Positions 55,501 to 64,000 of a stretch of 64,000 nt of DNA are shown one piece after another; positions within the stretch are counted from its first letter, which is position 1; every line of letters starts with the position of its first letter. Made by a program: the position numbers and the translations under genes. The stretch is from contig JADJYG010000030.1 in the NCBI GenBank assembly GCA_016719895.1, forward strand, positions 248,001 to 312,000, given 5' to 3'. The notes below the pieces were generated by a model that was not told where the DNA came from, searched no databases, and saw only the letters and a program-made list of their open reading frames with translations. This DNA comes from Saprospirales bacterium (lineage in GTDB: Bacteria > Bacteroidota > Bacteroidia > Chitinophagales > Saprospiraceae).

Positions 55501-55933
55501 CGCCGTCGGCAGCCCCGACGCGGCCCGCGGGTTGTACGCCGGCGAGTCGGCCGGATCGCCTACGCGTGAGACGTATTTCCCGCCGGAGACCTTGCCGCTG
55601 CTGGAAAAAACCGAAGACCCGCCGGTGTTGCCGGTGTTGCGTTTGCGCACGGACATTCCATTTCACCCCGTAAGCCTGGGGCCGGCGCAAATCGAGTTGT
55701 TCTCTACGGAATTTACACCGGGCGTGGGCGTGCAAAAAACATTGTTGCAGCAGTGGAAAGCCGATGTCTTGGATCTGGAGATGCCGGCGCCCCCGGCCCC
55801 GCGTATTGAAAACCTGAACACCGACCCGCTGACGGGGATTTCAACATTCGACCTCGTGCTCGATGCCGCTACGACCGCCGGCATCGTCCGCGTGACGGAC
55901 CCGCTGGGGCGCTCGACGTCGGTCATTTTCTGA
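52569..55933 (+). CDS. Giant-operon protein 2 with fibronectin-III-like segments (one-base frame break)
   Basis: Reads as about 1121 residues after one repair. Frame one runs from the ATG at 52569. It leaves the protein-like sequence after NTENFFPKK, and the next frame resumes with SYQPYVTREPENEEPG. One extra A in the A6 run at 53982-53987 joins them exactly, and the total becomes a whole number of codons (1122 with stop). No signal peptide. The N-terminal 390 residues are an unrecognised domain (e.g. FGFPRRPFRVYRRRQEYKTQ). The rest contains several fibronectin-III-like strands patterns (KISWAKPELPEAWGLAVS, RYFVAGIDIFGRWSAFR, GRLSWPAAANALGYIVWEAS, AGYRVYRM). It begins 3 bp after gene 1. Function unknown. 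Confidence 0.82.
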
Positions 55934-55956
55934 ACCCTTGCAAAATGCTTTGAATT

Positions 55957-58900
55957 ATGTCTTTTCTTTCAGACGCCGCCACCATCGCTTTTCGAGAAAC
56001 CGGGATTCAACCTTTCGGCATCGGCATGCCGTTCCTGTCGAAAAAATGGTGCAGCCATGCCGACGCCGGTTTTGGCGGAACGATTACGTTCAACGCCGCC
56101 AGCCTGTCGCTCACCCTGGCCGCCGGCCAGACCTGGCTGGCCCCCGTGACGGCGCACGCCGTAAAAACCGATGCCGGCACGGCAAAACCGACGGTGACCC
56201 TGACCAAAGCCGACGGAACCTCGGTGAACACCGCCGGGCTTTTGTTCGACCTGTTTCCAGGCGCTTTTCAGCGTTTGAAACGCCTCTATGAAAAAAAACT
56301 GGAGGTGGAAACGCCGAACAACTACCCGGGCAAACCCGCCGACCAGCCCCTGCGGCCGGCGCCGCGCTATTTTTTCATAGCCTCGGGCGCTGTCGCCGCC
56401 GATGTGACGGGCGGCTGGCTGCACGCCGGGGAGGACACGGGCGTTGCCGGCGAGCTGAGCTTTTTCGACGAGGAAGGCCATATCATCCACCCCCTCATGG
56501 TGGCCTCGTGTTTTTCCGTGTTGGCCGGTGAATACGAAGCGCTGCTGAAGGAAGACAGTCCCGACCAACTGAGCAACATCATCGCTCTGGAGTCCGAATC
56601 GTTTACCGTGCGGCTGATTAAACCGGACGGATCGCCGTACGACGGGCAATTTATCGAAGGAAAAACAGACGCCACGCCGGCTATCGGCTTGTTTAACGCC
56701 ACGCCCGACAGCGCCGACACCGAACTGGCGGCGGTCCTGACCCGGCAGGCCGACACGGGCGCGAGCGGTACCTTTCCGCAACGCCAGGCGATACAGCTGC
56801 TTTTCGGGCTGAGCGCGTTCAGTCGCCTCGGCAACCGCTGCGGCCTGCCCGCCCTGCCGTCGGGCGCCACCCTGACGCACGACTTTTTTACGGTGACGGT
56901 AGTCGATACCCGGACATACCTCACCGGTTCGCCCGACCGGACGGCCACCGGCTACAACGGCTCCCGCCTGGAGCCGCAGCCCTTCGTCCGCCTCCATGAA
57001 AACCTGAACCTCTTGCCCGACGGCAATGCGCTCATGGGACAGCTGCAGCAGATTTTCGGCGGCGGCGTCCTGGCGGAATCGCTGGTGTGCGCGCCGGACA
57101 TCAACCCGAAATTTTTGCTGCCGGCAGACGCCAACCTGCAATGGAGCGCTTTCCCGCCGCTTTCCGGCACGGCCGACGACGCCGAGTTTCCAGCCGATTT
57201 CAAACAACAGGTGGTCGCCGCCAGCACGGCTGTGGTCATCGACGGAAGCGTTCCGGACGTCAGGCTGACCCTGGCGGGCATACCGCAGGGCGCCGCCGTG
57301 CGCGTGTACCACCGCGTGTTTGCCGACGGCGCCGTGCTGAGTCGCGGCGACGGCGCGGGCGGCATCGCCGAGACGGTGTTGCCGGCAGAGGAAGGCCGGA
57401 CGTTCAACGGCCAGTGCATCCTGCGTTTGCGCAACCCGCTCGGGCTGGAACCTCCGTTTGCGTTTTCGCCGGACCCCCTCCTGATTTTTGACCTGGTGGT
57501 GGTGCAGCGTTCCGGGAAAAAACGCATTTTCGGCAGCCTGGAACTGCCATTGAACACCACAGCCGAACCGTTTGGCCTGCTGGACCCGGCCGATAATGCC
57601 GTGGCCTCGGCGGCCAAGCAGGGCGTTTGCCGCGCCGGACTGCTCGGGCTGCACGCGGCGGATACGCCCGTGCCAGCCATCGACACCCTGAACGATCTGC
57701 TCAACGCCATTCTCCGGCTGGCGGGCGAAACCCCGCCCCGCGATGCCCCGCGCATGCCGACCATGGCGCGCCGCGACATGCTGGCTGCCGCCAAAACGGG
57801 CACGACCTGGAAGGCGCTTCTGGCCGGCGGCAGCATCGCCCCCCACCTGCACTCCGCCCAGCAACACCTGGGCGCACCCGGCTCGCAGGGCGGCCCCGAA
57901 ACCCAGCACGCCGGCGTGTTCACCCAAAATGCCGTACTGGCCTACGACGTGGCACGCATGGCATTTCGCCGGACGACTTCTTTTTACGATCGCATACAAC
58001 AACTGAACAACGCCCTGTGGGACGAACCTGCCCCCAACCTGCCGCTGGCGGCGACCGAAGCGCCCGGCGACACCCGCGGCACATTTGCCGGCGCCGTTTT
58101 GCAAAACATCGCTCCGTTTTGCGAAACGCCCGAGTTCGGCCTGCTGAAAACGCTTGTGGACGCCAACATCGGGGCAGTGCCCACCGACTGGAACGCCCTG
58201 GTGGATTCCGTCGCCGGCTGGATCAACGGCCTGAACCTGGCGGGCCTGCCCGGCGCCCTGAGCACGGCGGCCACGGCCCTGCGCAACGACCTGGTGCCGC
58301 GCCTGAACGCGCTGAAAGACAACGACCCCGCGCGGGAAAGTCAGCGCGAACGGCTGTTCAACGAACTGCTCCGGGAGCTTTGCGCCGCCTGTTACGGCCG
58401 CCGCGACAGCCAGTGGGCTCTGGAAAACGCCATCAAAAATGCGCGCCGGTTCCTGTACATCGAAACGCCCGGATTTTCCTTCACCGAAGGCGCCGCAGCC
58501 CACAATTACACCCGCAACCTGAAAACCCTTTTGCAAAACCAGATATCCAGCCATCCGGGCTTGAAAGTGATCTTGTGCGTCCCGAAATCGCCCAACTACG
58601 GCCCTGGCTACGAGCAATACCGGGCCAGGGAAGTGAAGGACCGCTTTGAGCTGGTGCTCGACCTGCCGACGGCCAACGTCGTGTGTTTTCACCCCGTCGG
58701 CTTTCCGGGCCGCCCGACGCATTTGGAATCCCATGTTGTCATCGCCGACGACGTGTGGGCTTTGGTGGGTTCCTCCATGTTCAGCCGGCGCGGGCTTACG
58801 TTCGACGGCAGCGCCGACCTGGTGTTTACCGACCTGAGCCGGCGGGCTGGGGCGGCGGCGTCCATCGCCGCCTTCCGCAAGTCCCTGATGGCTACGCGGC

Positions 58901-59151
58901 TGGGGATCAGCGGCAATGGTTTCGACAGCCGGGTACTCATGCTGGAAGACCCCTCGGATGTATTTCACCTGGTGCGGGAAACCCTGCGTGACGGCGGGCT
59001 GGGCCGCATCGAGCGGGTCTGGAACGGCCGGACCGACGGCGTCGTATTCTCCGAACCGACGCTCGACAGCAACCTGGTCAACCCCGAAGGCGTGGAGTTT
59101 AACACACTCAACGCCCTGGTATTTGCCCTGCTCGGAAATGTACCCTTGTAG
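55957..59151 (+). CDS. Giant-operon protein 3 with phospholipase-D-like C-terminal domain
   Basis: 1064 residues from the ATG at 55957, 23 bp after gene 2. No signal peptide. The N-terminal 800 residues are unrecognised, mixing beta-rich parts (about 1-560) and a helical part (about 590-810). The C-terminal region (about 815-990) has the phospholipase-D fold pattern: ENAIKNARRFLYIETPGFSF, LKVILCVPKSPN, then LESHVVIADDVWALVGSSMF and SRRGLTFDGSADLVFTD. In active enzymes the segment before IxDD is H-x-K-x4-D; here it reads E-x-H-x4-D, so the catalytic His and Lys are replaced. It may be a structural or non-hydrolytic PLD relative. Its TTG-TAG end overlaps the promoter of the next gene. Confidence 0.85.
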   Translation: MSFLSDAATIAFRETGIQPFGIGMPFLSKKWCSHADAGFGGTITFNAASLSLTLAAGQTWLAPVTAHAVKTDAGTAKPTVTLTKADGTSVNTAGLLFDLFPGAFQRLKRLYEKKLEVETPNNYPGKPADQPLRPAPRYFFIASGAVAADVTGGWLHAGEDTGVAGELSFFDEEGHIIHPLMVASCFSVLAGEYEALLKEDSPDQLSNIIALESESFTVRLIKPDGSPYDGQFIEGKTDATPAIGLFNATPDSADTELAAVLTRQADTGASGTFPQRQAIQLLFGLSAFSRLGNRCGLPALPSGATLTHDFFTVTVVDTRTYLTGSPDRTATGYNGSRLEPQPFVRLHENLNLLPDGNALMGQLQQIFGGGVLAESLVCAPDINPKFLLPADANLQWSAFPPLSGTADDAEFPADFKQQVVAASTAVVIDGSVPDVRLTLAGIPQGAAVRVYHRVFADGAVLSRGDGAGGIAETVLPAEEGRTFNGQCILRLRNPLGLEPPFAFSPDPLLIFDLVVVQRSGKKRIFGSLELPLNTTAEPFGLLDPADNAVASAAKQGVCRAGLLGLHAADTPVPAIDTLNDLLNAILRLAGETPPRDAPRMPTMARRDMLAAAKTGTTWKALLAGGSIAPHLHSAQQHLGAPGSQGGPETQHAGVFTQNAVLAYDVARMAFRRTTSFYDRIQQLNNALWDEPAPNLPLAATEAPGDTRGTFAGAVLQNIAPFCETPEFGLLKTLVDANIGAVPTDWNALVDSVAGWINGLNLAGLPGALSTAATALRNDLVPRLNALKDNDPARESQRERLFNELLRELCAACYGRRDSQWALENAIKNARRFLYIETPGFSFTEGAAAHNYTRNLKTLLQNQISSHPGLKVILCVPKSPNYGPGYEQYRAREVKDRFELVLDLPTANVVCFHPVGFPGRPTHLESHVVIADDVWALVGSSMFSRRGLTFDGSADLVFTDLSRRAGAAASIAAFRKSLMATRLGISGNGFDSRVLMLEDPSDVFHLVRETLRDGGLGRIERVWNGRTDGVVFSEPTLDSNLVNPEGVEFNTLNALVFALLGNVPL

Positions 59152-59175
59152 TCCGGCTGCGATTCCCTATTTTTG
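59146..59175 (+). promoter_or_regulatory. Bacteroidota-type promoter overlapping the end of giant-operon gene 3
   Basis: TTG at 59146-59148 and TATTTTTG at 59168-59175 are 19 bp apart, an exact match to the TTG-N19-TAnnTTTG primary sigma pattern of Bacteroidota. The -33 TTG is the last sense codon of the preceding gene. The start of the next gene (59185) is 9 nt after the box. Confidence 0.6.
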
Positions 59176-59184
59176 CCGGCACGA

Positions 59185-59517
59185 ATGCTGAACATTATTG
59201 GGTCGAAAACCTGGATAGCAGCGGCAAGGATATTGCCTTTGTTCCTCCTCCTTTCCAGCTCCGCTTGCTCGGGCCGGCGCGAGCGACTCGTGCGCGAAAC
59301 CGTAGCGGCAAATGTGGAGGAGTTCCGGAAAAAAGAGCAGGCAAAATGCCGCGCGACGCTGCTGACCGAAGCCGGGCAAACCGCCGATTCCCTGTTGCTG
59401 TACGAAGCGCTGTCCGAAGTAAACGATTCGCTGGCTGGCCGGCGGCCTTTCCGCCCCGCCAGGCCGGGGCAAATTGCGCCGATCGATTCGGCTGCAGTAC
59501 GACCTATTTTTGAATAA
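59185..59517 (+). CDS. Small hypothetical lipoprotein
   Basis: 110 residues from the ATG at 59185 (MLNIIGSKTWIAAARILPLF). The TTG at 59173 used by a longer frame overlaps the -7 box and is rejected. The signal peptide ends in a lipobox (LSSSAC). The mature part is short and highly charged (GRRERLVRETVAANVEEFRK) and probably helical. No family is recognised. It lies 61 bp upstream of the large barrel gene on the same strand under its own promoter, so the two are likely cotranscribed and may function together at the outer membrane. Confidence 0.7.
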   Translation: MLNIIGSKTWIAAARILPLFLLLSSSACSGRRERLVRETVAANVEEFRKKEQAKCRATLLTEAGQTADSLLLYEALSEVNDSLAGRRPFRPARPGQIAPIDSAAVRPIFE

Positions 59518-59578
59518 CTGCTGTGAATATCCGGCGTTCAGGCAACGCGGCACAAGCGCCGGACGTCCAGTTGGAGGC

Positions 59579-62500
59579 ATGTGCAACTTGATGATCCGGA
59601 AATACTGGTGCGGGTGGAAAGCGGTGGGCGCCGCCTTCCGGTTTCGCTGTACCGGGAAAAAACCAGGCGCCGGCGCTTCCGGCCCTTGCACGTGCAGCCC
59701 CCTCCTGGCGCTGATCCTGATTTGGCTGACCGGGCTGGCTAGCCCGTTGCCGGCCCAGCAACCCTGGTCCAACCTGCGCACCCGCACCATCGACGCGCGC
59801 CAGCCGCTCCAGTTGCTGGATACGCTCACCGTGGCTGTTCCGCTGCTGGCAGTAACCGATTCTATGTCCGGCGAACCGGTTGGAGCGGATGTTTTCAGCC
59901 TGGAAAACAATTACCTGCGCATCGATACGCTCCGGTTATTTCAATGGAAACCGGAAGTCCGGCGGCTGACCGTGGCCTACCGGGTATTTCCGGCCGATTT
60001 AGGCCGGCCCATCCGGCGACTCGATACCGCTGTCATCCGGCGTGCGATGGGCGATGAAGCGATCGAATTTGATTATACCCCGTATGCGCCGCCTTCAAAA
60101 CCCTGGGAAACTGCGGGGCTGGTATCCAACGGCGCCTACACGCGCGGCCTGAGTTTCGGCAATAATCAAAATCTGGCTTTTAACTCCAACCTCAACCTCC
60201 AGCTCAGCGGACGCCTGGGCAACGACCTGGAGATCAGCGCCGCGCTGTCCGACAACTCCATCCCCCTGCAACCCGACGGTACTACCCGGCAATTGCAGGA
60301 GTTTGACCGGGTGTTCGTGCAGCTCCGGCGAAAAAACCTTGAGCTCACCGCCGGCGATTTTGACCTGACCCGGCCAACGGGCTATTTTTCCAGTTATTTC
60401 AAACGGGTGCAGGGGGCGATGGTGCGTGAGCCCCCCCCGGCCCCCCCAGGAGGGGGGGAGCGGGGCGTCAGGGGGTATTTTGCGCGCAGGGTTGCCCGGG
60501 AGCGGGGCGTCGGAAGATATTTTGCGCGCAGGGTTGCCCGGGAGCGGGGCGTCGGAAGATATTTTGCGCGCAGGGTTGCCCGGGAGCTGGGCGTCGGGGG
60601 GTATTTTACGCGCAGGGTTGCCCGGAGCGGGGCGTCGGAAGATATTTTGCGCGCAGGGTTGCCCGGGAGCGGGGCGTCGGAAGATATTTTACGCGCAGGG
60701 TTGCCCGGGAGCGGGGCGTCGGAAGATATTTTGCGCGAAGGGTTGCCCGGGAGCGGGGCGTCAGGGGGTATTTTGCGCGCAGGGTTGCCCGGGAGCGGGG
60801 CGTCAGGGGGTATTTTGCGCGCAGGGTTGCCCGGGAGCGGGGCGTCGGAAGATATTTTGCGCGCAGGGTTGCCCGGGAGCGGGGCGTCGGGGGGTATTTT
60901 GCGCGCAGGGTTGCCTGATGCCCCGCTCCCCCCCTCCTGGGGGGGCCGGGGGGGGCTCTCTGTCTCCCGCGGAAAATTTGCCCGCCAAACTATCGCCGGG
61001 CAGGAGGGCAACCAAGGCCCCTACCGCCTTCAGGGCGCCGACGGCGAGCGTTTTATCATCGTGCTGGCCGGCACGGAAAAGGTGTTTGTGGACGGCCAGC
61101 TGTTGCGCCGCGGTCTCGACGACGACTACATTATCGACTACAACCTCGGCGAACTCAGCTTCACCCCACGCCGGCTGATCTCGAAAGACAGCCGGATTAT
61201 CGTCGAGTTCGAATATGCCGTGCAGGCATACCTCCGCTCCACAATGGTGGCCAACCTGGAACGCCAGGGCGCCCGCAGCCGCTATTATTTCAATGCCTAT
61301 TCCGAACAGGACAGCAAAAATGCCGGCGGCGCACAGGACTTGTCGCCGGCGCAGCGCCAGCGCCTGGCCGGGGTGGGCGACGATTTGCGCAACGCCTATG
61401 CATCTGGCATCGACACCCTGGCGCCCGGCGCCGGCGCCGACCCCGGGCGGGTGTTGTACAAATCGGTGGACACGCTGGCGTGCGGTATTGTTACGCCCGT
61501 GCTGGTGTACACTGTCAACCCCGACAGCGCCCGCTATGCCGCCCGGTTTACCGAAGTGCCTATGGGGCAGGGCAACTACGTGCAGGTACAAACGGCTGCC
61601 AACGGCCGGGTATTCCGCTGGGTGGCGCCGGACCCCCTGAGCTGCCAGCCGGCTGGTAATTATGAGCCGGTGGTACGCCTTGTCGCGCCCGAATCGCGGC
61701 AATTGTTTGCCGCCGGCACCGCCCTGGCGCTTTCGAAAAACAGCGCCCTAGAGGCTGAAGTTGCCATCAGCAACCGCGATTTGAACCGCTTTTCACCGCT
61801 TGGCGACGCCGACAATGCCGGCCTTGGCGGCTTTTTTGCCCTTCGGCAAACGCTTTTGCCGGCGGCGGTATCCCGCGGTTGGGGGGCGCAAGCCAGTGCC
61901 GCGTATGAATTTGCCGGCCGCCGGTTTGCCGCCCTTAATCCGTACCGGCCGGCCGAGTTTGCCCGCGACTGGAATATTGGCGTTGCTGACAGCGCTGCCA
62001 CCGAGCACTGGCTGCGCGGCGGCCTGGCAGTGCAGCGCGAAGGTTGGGGCAGTTTCCGCTACGATTTTGGCTCTTTTTTACGGCAGAGCCGCTACGACGG
62101 CGCCCGCCATACGGCGCAATTGCGCTGGCAGCGCAATGGGTTCGACGCATCTGCAGAGATGAACGTGTTGAATACCGGTGGTACGGTGGAGCGCACCCGG
62201 TTCGCCCGGCCTAAAGTCGACTTGTCCAAAACCTTTTTAATGCAGAAAAAAAAGCGCTGCTCAAAATCGGTGTTTACGGCGAACGCGAGCGCAACGAACG
62301 CCGGTATTCCGGCTCCGATACCCTGCAGTTGGCGAGTTTTTGGTATGACCTGGGGCGCCTTTATTGTCAAATGCCGGGCGAACGGGGCCCCTGGAAATGG
62401 GGCGTCAGCTGGATGCACCGCAACGATTTTGCGCCCCGTGGGCAGGAATTTCAACAAAATACCGCGGTGGATGAGGCGAACCTGAACGGGGCCTGGGTAT

Positions 62501-63733
62501 CCGGTTCAGGCGCGAAAGCCGCCCAATCGCTGAGCTGGGTACTGGCCTGGCGGCAATTGCGGGTGCTGGACGCCGAACTGACGCCCCTGGAATCCCAGCA
62601 GACCTACCTCGGCCGGGTGGATTATACGGCTACCGCCTGGAAAAACGCCCTGGCCTTTACGACTGGTTACGAACTGGGCTCCGGTCAAACGCCACGCCTG
62701 GAGTACAACTATTTGCGCGTCAACCCCGGCGAAGGCCAATACGCCTGGGTGGACCGCAATCGCGACAGTATCCTGCAAGTGGATGAAATGGAACTGGCCG
62801 TGTTTCAAGATCAGGCCGGCTATGTTCGGGTGGCCGTGACGACGCCCGATTACCAACGGACCAATAACGTGACGCTCAATCAAAGCCTGCGCTTCGAACC
62901 CCGCCTGCTCTGGTCGCCGGGGAAAATACGCTGGCAGCGCCTGGCGACGCTTTTTTCAACCCAGCAACCTCCAGATCAACCGGCGGGTGCTGGCGCTGGC
63001 CTCCGGGGAGCCGGCCTGGAACCCCTTCGACCTGGCTGTGGCCGATACCGCACTGGTGGCCGTGAGCGCCGTGTCGCGACACGTGCTCTACGTCAACCGC
63101 GCCGACCCGGTGTGGGATGCCTCGCTGGCCTACAGCGACAACCAAAGCCGGACGGCGCTGACCACGGGCCTGGAGCGCCGCCGGCTGGCGGGCTGGACCC
63201 TGCACGGTCGCGTCAACTTCAACCGCGCCTGGAGCGGCGAATTCGATACCGGCCTGGGCCGGCGCGAAAACGACAGCCAGTCGTTTAATGCCCGCGATTA
63301 TACGATTCGTACCTGGAAGGCTGCGCCGCAGCTGAGCTGGCAGCCCGGCCGCGCTTTTCGGCTGGCTGTCACGTATACCTGGCAAAATAGCCGGAACTTA
63401 TTGCCATCGGCGGAAACTTCGTCGCAAAACGACTGGAGCGCCGAGCTGACCTGGAACCCGCCGGGCAGGCCCAATCCGGCCGGTTTTCGCGCCGTCACGT
63501 CCCTGCGCGCCAAGGCTACCTATGCCCGGATCGCTTATACCGGCATACCCAATTCCGCCATCGCGTATGCCATGCTGGATGGTTTGCAGGATGGCCGCAA
63601 TTTTTTGTGGAACCTGAGTCTCGACCGGCAGTTGTCGCGCGCCGTGCAGCTCAGCCTGAACTATGAAGGGCGGAAAACCGGCGACAACCGGGTGGTGCAC
63701 GTGGGCCGGGCACAGGTGCGGGCGGTTTTTTGA
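59579..63733 (+). CDS. Large outer-membrane beta-barrel-like surface protein with tandem-repeat insertion and two frame breaks
   Basis: About 1384 residues after two compensating one-base repairs (T5 at 62235-62239 one short, T6 at 62951-62956 one long). The start ATG 59579 opens a long signal peptide ending SPLPAQQ. The N-terminal domain (about 60-280) has GAYTRGLSFGNNQNLAFNSN and LELTAGDFDLTRP. After the repeat array, GKFARQTIAGQEGNQGPYRL and FIIVLAGTEKVFVDGQLLRRG continue the same domain, which resembles parts of very large Bacteroidota surface proteins such as SprA. The remaining 700 residues are porin-like strands. The eleven-unit array (60458-60915) splits the RVQGAMV and GKFARQ segments and adds about 170 residues of low complexity. 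Function unknown. Confidence 0.8.
60428..60958. repeat. GC-rich inverted repeat enclosing an eleven-unit 42-bp tandem array
   Basis: Arms 60428-60473 and 60914-60958 are near-perfect inverted copies, extremely rich in C and G runs (core CCCCCCCGGCCCCCCCAGGA or its complement). Between them, about 60458-60915, eleven 42-bp units follow head to tail (start GAGCGGGGCGTC). Two unit types differ at the position after GTC (GGAAGAT or the G-rich AGGGGGT/GGGGGGT) and alternate irregularly. Unit 4 lacks one base and so shifts the encoded frame from the ERGVGRYFARRVAR peptide to SGASEDILRAGLPG. All units stay open on both strands. Confidence 0.88.
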
Positions 63734-63838
63734 TGCTTTGGCCAGGAATTCATTCGGAAAGCAAATATTAGGCAGTTTAAGAAAGGAAAACATTGGATTT
63801 TTGGGGAGATATATAACCAATCAAATGTGCTTTCCATC

Positions 63839-64000
63839 ATGCGACACCGCTGGCTGCCACTCACCCTCGCGATTATTTTCTTTCCTCTTTTTTCCCAAAT
63901 AAAAGGCCAGTCCGAATGGGCGCCCACCGGGGCGCGTTGGCATTATTGCCAGGGCACTGGCCTGGGGGAACCAATTTGTGGCGGCTATTTTTACCTGGAA
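63839..64000 (+). CDS. N-terminus of a secreted protein (3' truncated)
   Basis: 54 codons from the ATG at 63839 to the window edge with no stop. The translation starts with a signal peptide (MRHRWLPLTLAIIFFPLFSQ, then IKGQS) followed by EWAPTGARWHYCQGTG and CGGYFYLE. The W-x-P-x-GA-x-W-xY opening is common at the mature N-terminus of Saprospiraceae/Bacteroidota secreted proteins that end in a T9SS sorting domain, but that part is outside the window. It follows the barrel gene by 105 bp on the same strand. Confidence 0.75.
   Translation, partial: MRHRWLPLTLAIIFFPLFSQIKGQSEWAPTGARWHYCQGTGLGEPICGGYFYLE

Noticed and set aside
55969..58968. 999-codon open frame on the minus strand opposite giant-operon gene 3
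   Set aside because: Same shadow effect of GC-rich codons; no domain, no start context and no support from neighbours.
60458..60915. CRISPR array
   Set aside because: Units are contiguous 42-bp tandem repeats without unique spacers, and there are no cas genes.
60394..61011. 205-codon minus-strand frame through the 42-bp array
   Set aside because: It is an effect of the repeat having no stop in this frame; the flanking sequence fits the plus-strand barrel gene.

Overview
The window is a gene-dense, GC-rich piece of a Bacteroidota chromosome, most likely Saprospiria/Saprospiraceae-like. The evidence is a TonB-dependent receptor, a protein with a type IX secretion (T9SS) C-terminal sorting domain, a PorE-like TPR/PD40/OmpA lipoprotein, a DUF2480 protein, a short Bacteroidota-type AMP nucleosidase, several outer-membrane lipoproteins, -7 boxes of the TAnnTTTG type and a general lack of Shine-Dalgarno sequences. 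No rRNA, tRNA, CRISPR array or intact insertion sequence was seen.

Layout. 1-8 kb: end of a TonB receptor, a subtilase, hppD bracketed by palindromic repeats, a lipoprotein, a DUF5691-like protein and a small hypothetical. 8-12 kb: a secreted NagZ-type glycosidase fused to a class C beta-lactamase-like domain, then 870 bp of non-coding DNA built of stacked inverted-repeat elements. 12-23 kb: AMP nucleosidase, uvrC, a 7TMR-DISM histidine kinase facing a LuxR-type response regulator, a fatty acid desaturase, a methyltransferase, and a di-haem cytochrome peroxidase between two paralogous beta-barrel lipoproteins. 23-32 kb: a complete potassium-transport locus on the minus strand, in transcription order a sigma-54-type response regulator, kdpF (25 codons), kdpA, kdpB, kdpC, a truncated kinase-less KdpD and a separate HAMP/PAS histidine kinase. 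32-45 kb: PorE-like lipoprotein, PhoD-like phosphatase, scpB, DUF2480, a lytic transglycosylase, a T9SS cargo protein, queG, an Rpn-family nuclease, lpxD, a GHL10/DUF187 glycosidase and a decayed hemB fragment.

45-59 kb is the most unusual region: three very large, tightly packed plus-strand genes (2484, about 1121 and 1064 codons) without signal peptides. The first carries an OmpA-like segment and a long beta-rich region resembling DUF6603 proteins, the second has fibronectin-III-like segments, and the third ends in a phospholipase-D-like fold with a degenerate HKD motif. This is the best candidate for an undescribed system. 59-64 kb: a small lipoprotein, a large beta-barrel surface protein interrupted by eleven 42-bp tandem repeats inside a GC-rich inverted repeat, and the first 54 codons of another secreted protein.

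Quality. Four reading-frame breaks (28731-28734, 53982-53987, 62235-62239, 62951-62956) all fall in A/T homopolymer runs and all repair with a single base. They look like sequencing homopolymer errors rather than biology. Starts were chosen from signal peptides, family N-termini and spacing to upstream signals. Family assignments come from recognisable motifs, not from database searches.
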